Positions 11,383-23,400 of a stretch of 64,000 nucleotides of DNA are shown here, one piece after another. The notes under the pieces were generated by a model, which was not told the origin of the DNA, did no database searches, and worked only from the letters and a program-made list of their open reading frames with translations. The stretch covers positions 42,944,501-43,008,500 of the forward strand of contig NC_091255.1 in assembly GCF_042477335.2 (NCBI RefSeq), given 5' to 3'. This DNA comes from Ovis canadensis (lineage: Eukaryota; Chordata; Mammalia; Artiodactyla; Bovidae). Both the position numbers and the translations under genes were made by a program. Numbering within the stretch: the stretch's first letter is position 1; each line of letters opens with the position of its first letter.

Positions 11383-11496
11383 CTAGTCCAGGAGGTCCCC
11401 ACACTCCAGGCTGTCCAGCTCGCTCTGCACGTGGTCGACGTACTGGTTGATCTCCTTCACACGTTTGCGGTTCCTCATGATCTCATCCTTGTGAAT
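11383..11496 (-). CDS. DRC3: DRC3 coding exon 12 (terminal)
   Basis: 37 codons plus TAG at 11385-11383. Acceptor TGCCCTCAG. It encodes [19 protein letters not shown] through SLECGDLLD. Confidence 0.96.
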   Translation of the reverse strand: MHKDEIMRNRKRVKEINQYVDHVQSELDSLECGDLLD

Positions 11497-14400
11497 CTGA
11501 GGGCAAGGCGGATCTTGAGACTGTCTGCCTGAGTCTGCCCCACCCCCACCCGCGTGTGGCTCCACCCCCTGCCACCTGCCCTTGCCACACATCTGCTCAC
11601 CTTGTCCAGCAGGTGTGTGCACCAGGAGTTGACCCTGGTCACCAGCTCATCCTCGCGATTGTCAATCTTCAGGAGGTGGATGTCATGCGAGGCCCCAACT
11701 GCGTTAACTATCGTGTCTTTGTCAACGAAGAGCTGGGAAGGAAAGAGTGGAAAGAGTGGGTGAGGGGCCTAGATCCACCCTCAGCGCAGAGCTGCTGAGC
11801 CGGTGGGGAGAGGGGCTGAGGTCCCTGGGGGCAGAGGCAGAGCCTGCTCTGTGTCCCCACTTCCTTGCTGTTGGCCCAGCAGTGCCAGTGATGGGGCAAG
11901 GGCCCCCGGGCAGCAAAGCAGTCCCCGTAGGGAGCGTGCCCTTCCCCCAAAGACAGGACCAGCCCTGTGACTTCACCAAGGTTCTCAAGTCCAAACTGCC
12001 TGAAACCTGCCATCAGGTGGGAAATATGAGGCCAGCCGGGGGTCTCGGGGCTGCTCTGAGGACAGAAGGCCCCATACGCCCGCCAATGGGTCTCTGCCAC
12101 TCTCATGTCAACCCAGTCGACCTGAGCTCCTACTGGGGCTCCTGCCGTCATGTTCCCACCCGGTTCCCCACTGTGGATGACGCTGTGGGTCGGTGCTCCC
12201 CCCAGGCCTGGCTGGAGGTCCCCGGAGCGGGCAGATAGACCTCCGCAGTGCTTTTCCAGTAGCTAGAGGGAATCTCAGATCTTAACCTCCCTTGTAGTCA
12301 CTGCGTCTTACAAAGTGCCAGAACCCCCACTTTGGGAAAGCAGGCTGTCCCAAACCCAAAAGGTTTCAACCAACCTGTCAGTTGAAACCACATAGTGGTC
12401 AGGAGCTCCTCTTTAGTGGGGCCGCTCTGGGTGCTTTACTTGTTAGCCTGTCACCTGCCTATCTCCCCTTCCGCAGGTGCTAAATTAACGCTCCCGGAGG
12501 GGTTCAAGCTTTCCGGGGGGCGGGCCCCACGACGCCACCGCCCACCAGGAGCCCCGCCCACCGGGCTCGGGCTCCGCCCGCTGGACTCCAGCCCCGCCCC
12601 CCGCAATCACCGAGCGCACGTCGTCTGGCAGGTCCTCGTCCATCTCGCCCTTGACTATCTTCTCCAGGATGTTGATAGCGATCTCCAGGAGCTTCTCGTG
12701 GTGGTGGTTCTCCAGGTCCCGGCACTGCGCCATCGTGCAGCCAGAGTTAAGCCAAGGCCGGGCCAAGCAGGCTGGGGCACCCTCCCCTGCGCTGGCCCAG
12801 CTTGTCCTCCCCTTACGGGCCCTCCGAGTCCTCCGGCTCCCTCCACACCCCTTGGGGTCCCTTCTGGTCCCCTCCCCCACAGCCCTTTGTCCCTGCTGCT
12901 TGCAGCTCTCACTCTCCGTTGTATCCTGAAGGCCTCCTCTCGGAATCACTTCTCCCCATCCTCTGCTGCCCCCTGAGCCGGAAACGTCCTCTCCACCTCT
13001 CCAGCTGATCCCTCTGGCTCACCCTCTGGTCCTCACTTAGTGGACTCTCCCTCAGGGAGAGTCCCGACCTCTGCTCAGCTGCTGCCATCTCTCTGACAGC
13101 AGGATTGGGCCCAGGAGGACAGAGGTGAACTTCAGGGCCCTGAGTTCAGGTGACAAAAGGCTGGGCATGCCCCACATGTCAGCCCCTAACCTGACACTGA
13201 TCTGCTTACGGATGACTTGTCAGTGGCATCAGCATAGAGGTTGACTACCCCTGGGCCCAGCACCTGCAGCATGGGCTGGTCCAGGGGAGGATTCTGGGGT
13301 GTGGTCTCCAGGTGAGGTCACTTGTGCTGCAGGCAGCAGCCTGTGGAGCAACCCGCTATCTGGACTTCTGCTCTAACAAGGCGCCTTTGTGCTGGGGGTC
13401 AGGAAACACTCCTTAAATGCTCCAGAGAGTTGGCAAACCTCCACCTCTTGAAGGTGGGCTTCCTTCCTCGGTGAGAATGGGAGGTTTTACAACCCCAGTT
13501 TCAAAGATGGAGATGCCCATTAAACAGGGTCCTGTTTAATCTCACCTTGGTGGAGATAACAGATCTTCCTGTAAGTCAAAAGGGGCATAGGCAGTTCTGG
13601 TAAAATGTGAAGTCTGATTATAAAGCGCTGGATTTTTACTCTTTGCCAGTGTGTCTAGGGCTCTGGTGGCAGTGGGAAGGAGCAGGCATGGGAACCCACA
13701 GGGAGCCACCTGGAAGAGACCCCACTAATTTTCATCTTTCGTAAGCAGTGCAGAAGCTCTACCCTCTTGTGTCTTTGGTTTAGAATGTGGGCACCTCCCT
13801 GTGGGTCTGGTGGCAGGCACCATGTTGTGGGCAGGAGCCCCTGGCCCACAGTGCCTCCCCGGAGGGTCCTCAAGGAAAGGATATAGGCTCTGGACGTTCT
13901 CCACAAAGAGTCCCACCAGGTCGATAATGTTCCTTTCAAACATGTTTATAGTCTCCTGGAAATGATAAAGAACATGTGTGTTTAGACGTGAACTCCACTG
14001 ACTTCACGCCAGAGCCACAGTGCTGCTTACTGCTTACGGGTGGTGACCCAAGACCTTGAGGGTGAAGACCAACCGCCTGGCCTCACAGGGGGTGGTGACC
14101 ACCTTCCCTCAGCTGTCACCCTCCAGCCTGTTCTCTTGCTCACCCCTCAACCTCAGGGCTTTAGTGGGTGCCTTCTCCAGGCCTTAGCCTGTGCTGTCTC
14201 TCTGCTCGCCCCCCCAACCCCCCGCAAGTATGCACACACAGAGGTCTGCCCTTTCTGGGGCTTCCCAGTGGCATCTGGCCCTGTGGACTGTAGGCCATCA
14301 GGCACCTCTGTTCATGAAACTCTCCAGGCAAGAATACTAGAATGGGTTGTCATTTCCTTCTCCAGGGGAATCTTCCCCACCCAGGGATCAAACCTGAGTT

Positions 14401-17400
14401 TCCTGCATTGTAGGCAAATTCTTTACTGTCTGAGCCATCAGGGAAGCCCCCTGCCTCCATCACCTCCACAGAAACAAAAGGAAGAAGTTGCTAGGAGCTA
14501 GGCTGCCTGCCAGCTCCACCACTGTCTGCAACTCAGGGGAAGTCATTAACTTCCCTGGCCTCAGCTTTCTCTTCTGTGAAATGGATTTCTTCCACATAGG
14601 TTGTGGTGAAGCAGGAATGGACTTCTTTACACAAAATGCTTTGGGAGGCACATGGCAAGAGGAGACCCTTGGGAGTGCCGGCTGCTCCACAGGCCTCTTG
14701 CTTTCAAGGCTCCCACCTTTCTCTGTGAGGGTGACCCTGCACAGCTGCATCCAGTGCTCGTCAAGGCATCCAGCCTCACCCAGGTGCCACGGGGAGGGCT
14801 GCTGCCCCTGAGTCGCAGGGTGGTCACGCCCCTGACCTGCCCTAGACTCCAGGGGCCGCAGGGTGGGCTGAGAGCACAGGGAGTGCAGGTTGAGTCTGAG
14901 GACTGCGGAAGCCGAGCTAAATATACATCTTTCAAATGTGTGTTAACACTTGTAATAAATGAAAATAGAGTCATTGATGAGACCTAAAGGAAACCAACCC
15001 TGAATATTCTTAGGAAGGACTGATGATGAAGCTGAATCTTTGGCCACCTGATGTGAAGAGCTGACTCTTTGGAAAAGACCTTTTTGCTGGGACAGATTGA
15101 GGTCAGGAGGAAAAGCGGGCGAGAAGAGGATGAGATGGTTGGATGGCATCACTGACTCAGTGCATATGAGTTTGAGCAAGCTCAGGGAGATAGTGGAAGA
15201 AAGAGGAGCCAGGCAGGCTGCAGTCTGGGATTGCAAAGATTTGGACACAACTTAGCAACTGAACAACAACACTGAAAAGCAAGGGCTCTACTTGATAGCT
15301 TTTTGGCCATTAGTAAGACAAGCACAAGTTCTGGAGGACTGGGGTGGGTGATAGAAAGGGGGCTCCCTGCTTGGGAAGGTTGGGAGCTACTGCCTGAGCC
15401 CTGACACCGGTGGGCCGTTTTCAGCGGTGCCAGAGCCCCCGTGGGGAGCAAGCTCTTCTCAGAGACACGGCAGGAACCTCTCCCAGTCTGTGGGTCACTG
15501 TCTCTGCCCAGCCTGTTCTGTTCATCACTGTGCTCAGGGCCCAACCTTGGCTGCTGGCTGCCTGCTGAATGCACAGGTCGGTCTGGCTGCCCCAGATCAG
15601 GCAGCAGCGCTGTTAGGCTCCTTGCTCTGCCCTGAGATACGGTAGCTACAAGTGGCAGTGCCGGCAGCCTTGGCTCCATCCCACATCTCCAGATTGAGTG
15701 TGGGGTGGGTGGAAAGTGGGGGCCCACTTTGTTTTTTGACAGCTCCGTGGATCTAAGCAAAGACTCTCCCTGCCGGGGCTCCGGGCTCTTCCTGGGTCGG
15801 GCGCTCACTCCAGAGAGACGAGCTCAATTATTGTGCTGCACAAGGACCACTGGGCATCTCAGTGACTGCAAAGTGCTAGAGGCACAGAAAGCTCTCATGT
15901 GGGCCGCCGATTCGCACCGGAGGGTTCTGGCCCCCAGGAGGTGTGGCCTTGGTGGGTTCCTTCACTGCACCTGTGGCTCATGCTCACAGCCACGCCAAGC
16001 CCCTCATCCGATTCCTGCATTGGAGCTGCACCCAGGCCCGCCTTACCTCCAGCTGCTCCATCAGCTGCATCTCCAGCGTCATAAGCACGTTGAACAGCTC
16101 TGTGATGTCCTCGCTATACTGCACTATCTTTGCCTCGATGTTACTCAGTTCACTCTCCTCTCGGATCGCATTTAAACTCTGCAAACAAAACTGTGCTTTA
16201 GGCAGAAATCTACGATGAAATGTAATTTCTGAAATGACAGGCAGTGGTTTGGTTTTGTGGGTCGGAACCTGGATTCTGGGGTCGGCCCACACTCAAGTGT
16301 CAGCTCTGCCCCCTCCATGCAGGATGGAGGTGGTCAGAGCAGAGGCTCCACCAGCTGGGGAGTTATTGGAGGTGGAGGGGACAATGGCTTCAGAGTCACC
16401 TGGACCTGAATCAGGACCAGGCTGGGTCACTGTGTGACCTCAAGTGACTCCCATCTCCTTGGGTGCAGGGGCAGAGAGCCTGAGCATCACAAAGCCAGGG
16501 GATGGGGTGGCATCTCTGAGGTCTTGGCTCAGTGGGGCTCTGATCAGGGAGGGGTCCAGGACCAGCGGGGCAGTGAAGAGGGTTATAACACAAGGTTGGA
16601 CCCCTACAGTGCCCCGTGAGCATGTAGCTGCCAGCGGTAAGCAGACAGAGGTCCATCTGTGAAAAGAAGTGCTAGTGGACTGGACAGCATGGGTAGTCAG
16701 AGCCGCACCCAGTACCAGCCGTTCACTAATGAAGGGCCTGGGAGTTCGGCGGCTGGATGCAATGTCAGAGACCAGCAAGTGACCCAGCAAGACTAGGGGT
16801 GAAGGGTGCTTGTGGTCATGGCAGCCCCATCTGGAGGAAGGTCAGGCTTCTTCCCTAGCTCAAGCCTGATGTGAAAGCAAATCCCGACAGAGGGAAGATT
16901 AACATGTAAAAAATAAAGCCATAAAAGTACCTCAAGAAAGAAAGGGGGGGCCTTTAATAAATAATCTCAGAGTGGAGAAATCCTTCCTAGGTGTGACTGG
17001 AAGAAAAGATTGATAATTTCTACTACATTAATTTTTTAAAAATTCTGAATGTCAGAAGTGCCATAGACATAATGCCAAGACAAATAGGAAACAGGAAAAT
17101 ATTTGCAACTCATTTCACTGACATGGGGCTAATTTCCCAATCTATAAAGAGTTGCTACAAAGTAATCTTTAAACAAAACAAACAAAAAAAGAGACAGAAA
17201 CACAGAGATCAAAAACCAAATGGGTGAGGGCATATTATAAGAACCCCAGAAGAGAAGGCTCGGGTCAGCTCCTATCTGAGGCGACATTTGAGCATCACCA
17301 TGGTGGGGGGGCATCAGCTCTCCCCGAAGACACACCCCAGACCTGGTAGCTAGGTCAACCAGTCTGCCCGGGGCTCCAGGAGCACCGGCTGGAGGACATC

Positions 17401-20400
17401 CAGACATCCCAAGCCCAGTGGCTACAGGGACCCAACGTGATGGGGACGGGGACTGGGAGACTCGGCTGGCCCAGGGGCAGCCGCTGCCAGGGACATTGGC
17501 AACCACAGTTCTGTGAAATCCTCCCGTTTTCAATGTCAGAAGAATGCTCAAACAGTTTAAAACCTTCTTCAGGCCACACGCAACACATGTGTGAACAAAC
17601 GAGCTCTTGCGCTGAGGTCTGAAGCTCTGGCTGAAGGTGGCTCTCGTTAATGGGAGCCCTGTCAGCCTGACCCATGTCACCGGTGGGGGGCGGGGGGTTC
17701 CTCCTCTTTAAACTAAGTCCTCAACCAGCTTCTCGCTCCTCTAACCTGGATGCCGTGTGCACTCACGGGCTTGCTGTGCCAGTGGTTTCTGGACGAAAGG
17801 AAAGTCCATAGCTTTGGAGCAGGTCAGTAATCCTGTCTGCAAAAGCAAGGTTAACTGAAACCGCTCTGCCAAGTACACACGTCCCTGCTTGCGGTGCAGC
17901 CCCTCTGCACAGTCTGCGGCTCACCCTGCTGTATGCAGCCCCAGGAGAGGTGCCCGGAGCAGCGCTGACCCCTAGGAGAGGAGGGGGCCTGGCTGGGGGT
18001 GGCTTCCCAGGCTGGCACTCACGCGTAGTGGTCATCCTCTTTGTTGTGACCACCGGGGTAATGACACCACCGAGGCAAAAAGTTGTGGCGACCCCACCGT
18101 GAGCCTGGGATAGTGGAGGAGCCAGAGTGGGTGGGGCAGCCTGAGTTGGTGAACTGGTGAACAGGGACAATGATCGAGGGGCTTGGGTCATCAGAGGGGA
18201 GGGGCTGGGCCTCTGGCAGATGGGCACCTGCAGCGGGAGGTGGGCCTCTGGCAGGTGGGCACCTGCAGCGGGAGGTGGGGACGGGACCCACCAGCAAGTG
18301 CTTCTCCTCAAACTTGGCAATCTTGAGCTTGCCCTGCTCCTGGTTTTCCTGGATGGCCTCCTGCACACACTCCATGAAGTTGTCTAGCTCTGCCTTTCGC
18401 TTCTCCTGCTGCTTCAAGCCATACTCAAAGATGTTCAGACAGATGATGACAAACTTATCCTTGTAGGTGAACTACTGTTAAGGAGGCCTGCAGCTGCCCT
18501 GGAGGGTGGACTGCCTGGGGGTGGACTGTCTGGGGGGTGGGCTGCCTGGGGGTGGGCTGCCTGGGGGTGGGCTGCCTGGGGCTGGACTGCCTGGGGGCTG
18601 GACTGCCTGGGGGTAGGCAGCCTGGGGGTGGGCTGCCTGGGGGTGGACCGCCTGGGGGGTGGACTGCCTGGGGGGTGGGTGGCCTGGGGCTGGACTTCCT
18701 GAGGGGTGGGCTGCCTGGGGCTGGACTGCCTGGGGGGTGGACTGCCTGGGGGTAGGCAGCCTGGGGGTGGGCTGCCTGGGGGTAGGCAGCCTGGGGGTGG
18801 GCAGCCTGGGGGTGGGCTGCCTGGGGGTAGGCAGCCTGGGGGTGGACTGCATGGGGGGTGGGCTTCTTGGGGTGGATTGCCCGGGGGTGGGTTGCCTGGG
18901 GTGGACTGCCTGGGGTGGGCTGCTTGGGGTAGACTTCCTGGGGGTGGGCTGCCTGGGGTGGACTGCCTGGGGGGGGGCTGCCTGGGGGCACTGCCAGGTT
19001 GGGGTGGCATGCGGGCCTGGAGGCAGAGCCACAGTTGAGATGGAGTATAAGGTGGTGATCAGGTGTCTCCACCCTCAGCCTGAGAATTCAGGGAGGGTCC
19101 TGGGTAGGTGGCTATGGTGACAAGTGCCCATCAGTCACATCCTCTGGGGGAAGGGATCAGGCCCAGCCCGTAGCCCCTAACCATGCAACACGTCTCCCTC
19201 TGCAAGCTCGACCTCCCCAATTGCAAGCCGGGGTCTGAGACCCCGTGGGTGGTGACACAGTTTCAAACACTGAGTGCAAAGCACACAGCAGGAACCTGTG
19301 AACAGCTAGGCTGCATCCCCGGCAACCTGGGCCCTGCTAACCAGACACCCCATGTGTTCCTCCCCTGTGCTGAGGAACACCCCATGTGTTCCTCGCTGCC
19401 CTGGGTGCACCATCCTGGGGCCCAGAGGGGAAGGGGACTCCCCCTGGGCTCCCATGCCCAGGCCCTGTGGGGTGGCCATGACCCGGAAGGATATGCCTCC
19501 AGGAGCTCGCCCACGCCAGGCAGGTGGGAGAGCTTGCTGCCCTCTACGTCCTCAGTGTACATGCTGTCGAACAGGAAGGTGCCGTTTAGCTGCTCCACGA
19601 AGGCTGCCTGTGGTCAGAGACACAGTGGGCTCACTGGGCAGGACCCTGTACTGGGCACTGGGGCCGTGCGTGCCCAGCCCCTGGGAAGGCAGGCAGGGAT
19701 GGGCAGGCGATGGGCTGGGTGAGGCCAGAGCTACAGAGGCAGAAAACTGAAGGGGGCCCTCAGCTTGGTCCTGTTGAGCGGGGGCACCCTGGGAGAAATG
19801 AGCATTCCCGGGGAACTGACCAGTGGGCCTAAGGACCAGGGACTGCTCTGAAAAACGGCTGGGCACAGAGTCCCTGGCCCTGGGGCCAGAGCGGGGCCTG
19901 GGGGCCGTGGGACAGAGTCGGGAGTGGGGGTGACAGGTCAGCATGACTGTCCTAACTGAGGCTCCAGCGGCCCAGAGACCCTGGGTACCAGCTGTTCTCA
20001 ATCAAATGACAGGTTTCTGAGGCCTGGGCTCTGCCGACCTTCACAAACCAGCCTGAGACTGGTGCGGGACTGGGCGGGCATGGCGGGTGGGGCAGCGGGT
20101 CTCCCGCAGGCAGCCCTGAACCTTGTGCTCCTCCAGCTCCTCCCGCCGGGCCTGCTCGTCTTCTAGCCGCGCCTGCACCAGGTTCTCCCGGTGCTTCAGC
20201 TCATCGATGCTGTACTGGTGCTTCATCTCTGCCAGCTCTTTCTGTCGGAGAAGCGGGAAGGGGCATCGTTACTCTGGGACCAGGGGTCCCTCACAGCCGC
20301 TGGCCTCCCCAGCATGGGCAGGGCCTGGACAGGAGTGGCTTGTCTTCCCTCCCCCACCCTTCCCAAGTATTCTGAGCCTCGGGTAAATCAGTGTGGGAGC

Positions 20401-23400
20401 CTCAAGGGCAGGCTGAGTGAGGATGTGGGCCGTCCCTGGGGTGGAGGCCCCCTCGCAGTCCCACTGGTTCCCACACCTTCCCTGCCTGGGCTCTGGCCCT
20501 CTTTAAGGGGTGCACAAGGAAGAGCTGCAGTGGGGGGTGCGAGCCACAGGCCTGGGCACAACGCTCTCGGCTTATTCTCAGCATTTGAGCCCCCGTTGCC
20601 CTTCAAAGTATTGCCTAAATGCAAAAAATAAGACTTGAGAGTCTTGAAATTCAAAATTTCACAGTCCTGTCCTGTTCCTGGACAAGAGAAGGGCATGGTT
20701 GGGGAAGGAGGGGCAACTCTCTGACCCCCCTGGTATCTGTGGACCCCCAGTCTCTGTGGACCCCCTGGGTCTCTGTGGACCCCCTGGATCTTTGTGGATC
20801 CCCACTGGTCTCTGTGGACACCCCCAGAAAGGTTCCTGCGAGCAGAGGGCTCCATACTTGGAAGGTGGTGCAGCAGCCAGGCCAGCAGGGTCAGCATGGA
20901 GACCTGGGGACCAGCCAGCTCTCCCAGTGCCCCCACGTCACCTTAGGGCCTCCCCCCATCCCAGACACAGGCTCCTTCCTCCCAGGAAAGGCAGCAGCTT
21001 CTGATTGGGGGGTGGCAAGTCCCCCACCTCCTCATACCCTGCTTTCATCCCGTCCTGCTGCCAGAGGCCTTCCCTGTCAGGTGGGGTTTTTTCCCCTGGG
21101 GGCAAAGCACCCACAAACTGGTCACAGGGTAAAGGGTAAAAAGCTCCCAGCAGGGGTATAGGACAGAGGCAGGGGTGTAGGACAGAGGCGGGGGTGGCCT
21201 GGCCAGGCAGTGGACAGGGGCAGGGCCTTCCACCTGGGGTGAGGCTCCCTCAGGCCAGAGACCCTGGCTCTGCTGCAGTTGAGCCCAGCTCTCTGCTGGC
21301 CACCTCGGCCGTGGGGTCCTGGGGGCATCCCTCTGGGGTCAGCGAGGTTGGCACTTTGGGGTGCTACCATGACCTGTCAGTGTCACTCCTGGGGTTGCCT
21401 GTTGTGGGGGTGAGTCCTGACTCTGCCCTGAGCTGCTGAGCCCACTGAGGGCCAACTCTCACTCAGTCTCCCAGACTTGTCCACCGAGAAGCAGACAGAG
21501 CAGGACAGCAGCAAGGAGGCGGCAGGAGGCCCAGGACAGGGCCCAGCCAAGAACGTGCACCACAGTGACAGGGGCCGTTAGGGTCAGGAGCCTCCAGGAG
21601 GGGCTGCTTTCCTCTCCTCCCGTGGACGTGGCCCTCCCCAGATGCCCAGGGCCTGGACGCTGACCCGCAGAGCCCACATTGAAGGGAGACGCTACCATGT
21701 GGTCGTCGAGGCGCCGGAAGTCCAGGTACACGAGGTCAGGGAGGTAGGCGCAGATGAACATCTTGTAGTCCTCGTCCTCGGCCACCGGGTTCCCGGACAG
21801 GCTGAGCGTGCGCAGGGCCTTGAACCGCCGCAAGTAGATGACCTGAGGGGAAGGCGGGCCTGTGTGCTTTCTCCGCCCTCTGCCCACACCGGGAAGCCAC
21901 GAGGATGAGGAGCCGTGGTCTTTGCCAGGGCCAGTGGATGGGGTCCCACGCTCACTGGGGACCCAGTCTCCCCACCTGTGAAGGGGCTGCAGGGGTGTCA
22001 CACGCAGGTGTTGAGAGGACCCAACGCTGCGAGGAGCGCCAAGAAGAGGGCTGGCACCTGCTCCCCAAGCGCCCGCTGTCCCTCACCCTCCACTCTCAGC
22101 ACAGGCACCCTTTCTACCCGTCAGTGCTCTGAAAGGCCCTGTGCCCTGAGATTCAGCAAAACCTGGATCTACTGGGTGGCAGCTGGTGGGACCACCACTA
22201 ACAACCATTTACTTTTCCTGTTGTTAGTAACGAGGGACATTCAGCAAGACCACCAGCCCCTCATCTGTTGCATCTCCTCCCCTGTGTGAAAGACAGAAGA
22301 GAAACCTGCTTCTCTTCCTTCCTGAAGGGATTTCCTTGTCAGTTGTTTATTCGTTCAGCAAACATCACTGAGCACCTGCCAGCCTGGGGACAGAGTGGAA
22401 ACAGAGCCCTCAGAGCAGGAGCTGACACTCTAAGGGCAGGGGACAGGAATGCTTCAAAAAAGTCAGCAGAGGGACTTCCCTAGGGGCACCGCAGATAAGA
22501 ATCTGCCTGTCAAAGCAGGGGACACAGGTTCCATCCCTGGCCCCAGAAGATCCCACCAAGCAGCGGAGCCCCCGTGCACCAAGGCCACTGGGCCCACATG
22601 CCTAGATCCCGTGCTCTGCAACAAGAGAAGCCACAACAATAAGAAGCCAGCACGCCGCATCTGGAGAGCAGGCCCGCCTCCTCCGTCTCCGCAACTGGAG
22701 GAAGCCTGAGGAAAGCAGTAAAGACCCAGAACAGCCAAAAATAAATGCTTTTTAAAAGTCAGAGACGTTGCTGTTGGTCATAAGCGCTCGAAGAACTCGA
22801 GGGGGTAGGTAGGGAGGGAGCCTTAGGGACAATGATAGGGGTGGGGTTCTGTTAGGATTTGAGCCTCTGAACTCTGAGGAAGCAGCAGGAAGAGCAGTGG
22901 CGAGTGTACTCCCAGGAGCAAAACCAGCACAAACGAAGGCCACGCCATGGGAAACGGCGTGACCAGTGCCAGGAAGCAGGGAGGGGCCAGGAGATGTGAG
23001 AAGATACTGAGAACAAGGCCAGCCCTGATTCATCTGAGACCTGGTGGGCGGCGGTCAGGAGTCTGAAAGCTGTCTTAGGGAAATGGGAGCTGTTGGAGTT
23101 TTCAGGGTATGTGGGGTGGGGCGAGGGGTCAGGACCTGATTTCATTTTAAGAGCTCTCCCAGTGGGACTCCAGTTTTTGTCTTTGGGATCATCAAAGCAA
23201 TAAAGGTCTGGGAGCAAAGTGTGCTGTGGGTGGTTAGAGGGACAGGACTTCTTGTCATTGCTGCTGGGTCTGTAGGTGGTTCCACTTCTGTAGATGGCCA
23301 CGCAGCAAGACCCATCACAATGAGAAAATGCCCTCGGACCCAGCAACTCCACCTGGAGGAATTCATCTCCCACAGGGGCTCATCCAGGTGCACAGTCAGC

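Larger units (their letters stand above)
13956..16046 (-). other. DRC3: DRC3 intron 8
   Basis: Holds a 5'-truncated Bov-tA SINE (14280-14450), a MIR-like stretch (about 14490-14600) and an old BovB fragment (14985-15270). The remainder is unique. Confidence 0.6.
16179..18291 (-). other. DRC3: DRC3 intron 7
   Basis: Contains an A-rich L1-like fragment (about 16870-17230) and, next to exon 7, a 35-bp tandem duplication (18206-18275). No exon is seen. Confidence 0.6.

Noticed and set aside
12717-12734. Using the CAG inside GATGGCGCAG as a normal AG acceptor for DRC3 exon 10
   Set aside because: It would remove the conserved Met-Ala-Gln and there is still no GT donor at the end of exon 9.
18491-18996. 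CRISPR-like array
   Set aside because: Units are contiguous with no unique spacers, and the genome is mammalian.
18435-19072. Three overlapping proline/glycine-rich open frames, collagen- or mucin-like
   Set aside because: The array unit is 15 bases, a multiple of three, so any frame without a stop in one unit stays open in all. The sequence is an intron minisatellite.
19478-19607. Reading DRC3 exon 6 further downstream to find a GT donor
   Set aside because: Extending past GELLEA adds residues absent from the family and breaks the conserved junction with YKDKF; the AT-AC solution fits codons and all three U12 signals.
22469-22748. A functional tRNA gene
   Set aside because: Only the promoter-like boxes are kept; no cloverleaf with anticodon arm is formed and a SINE body and A-tail follow.
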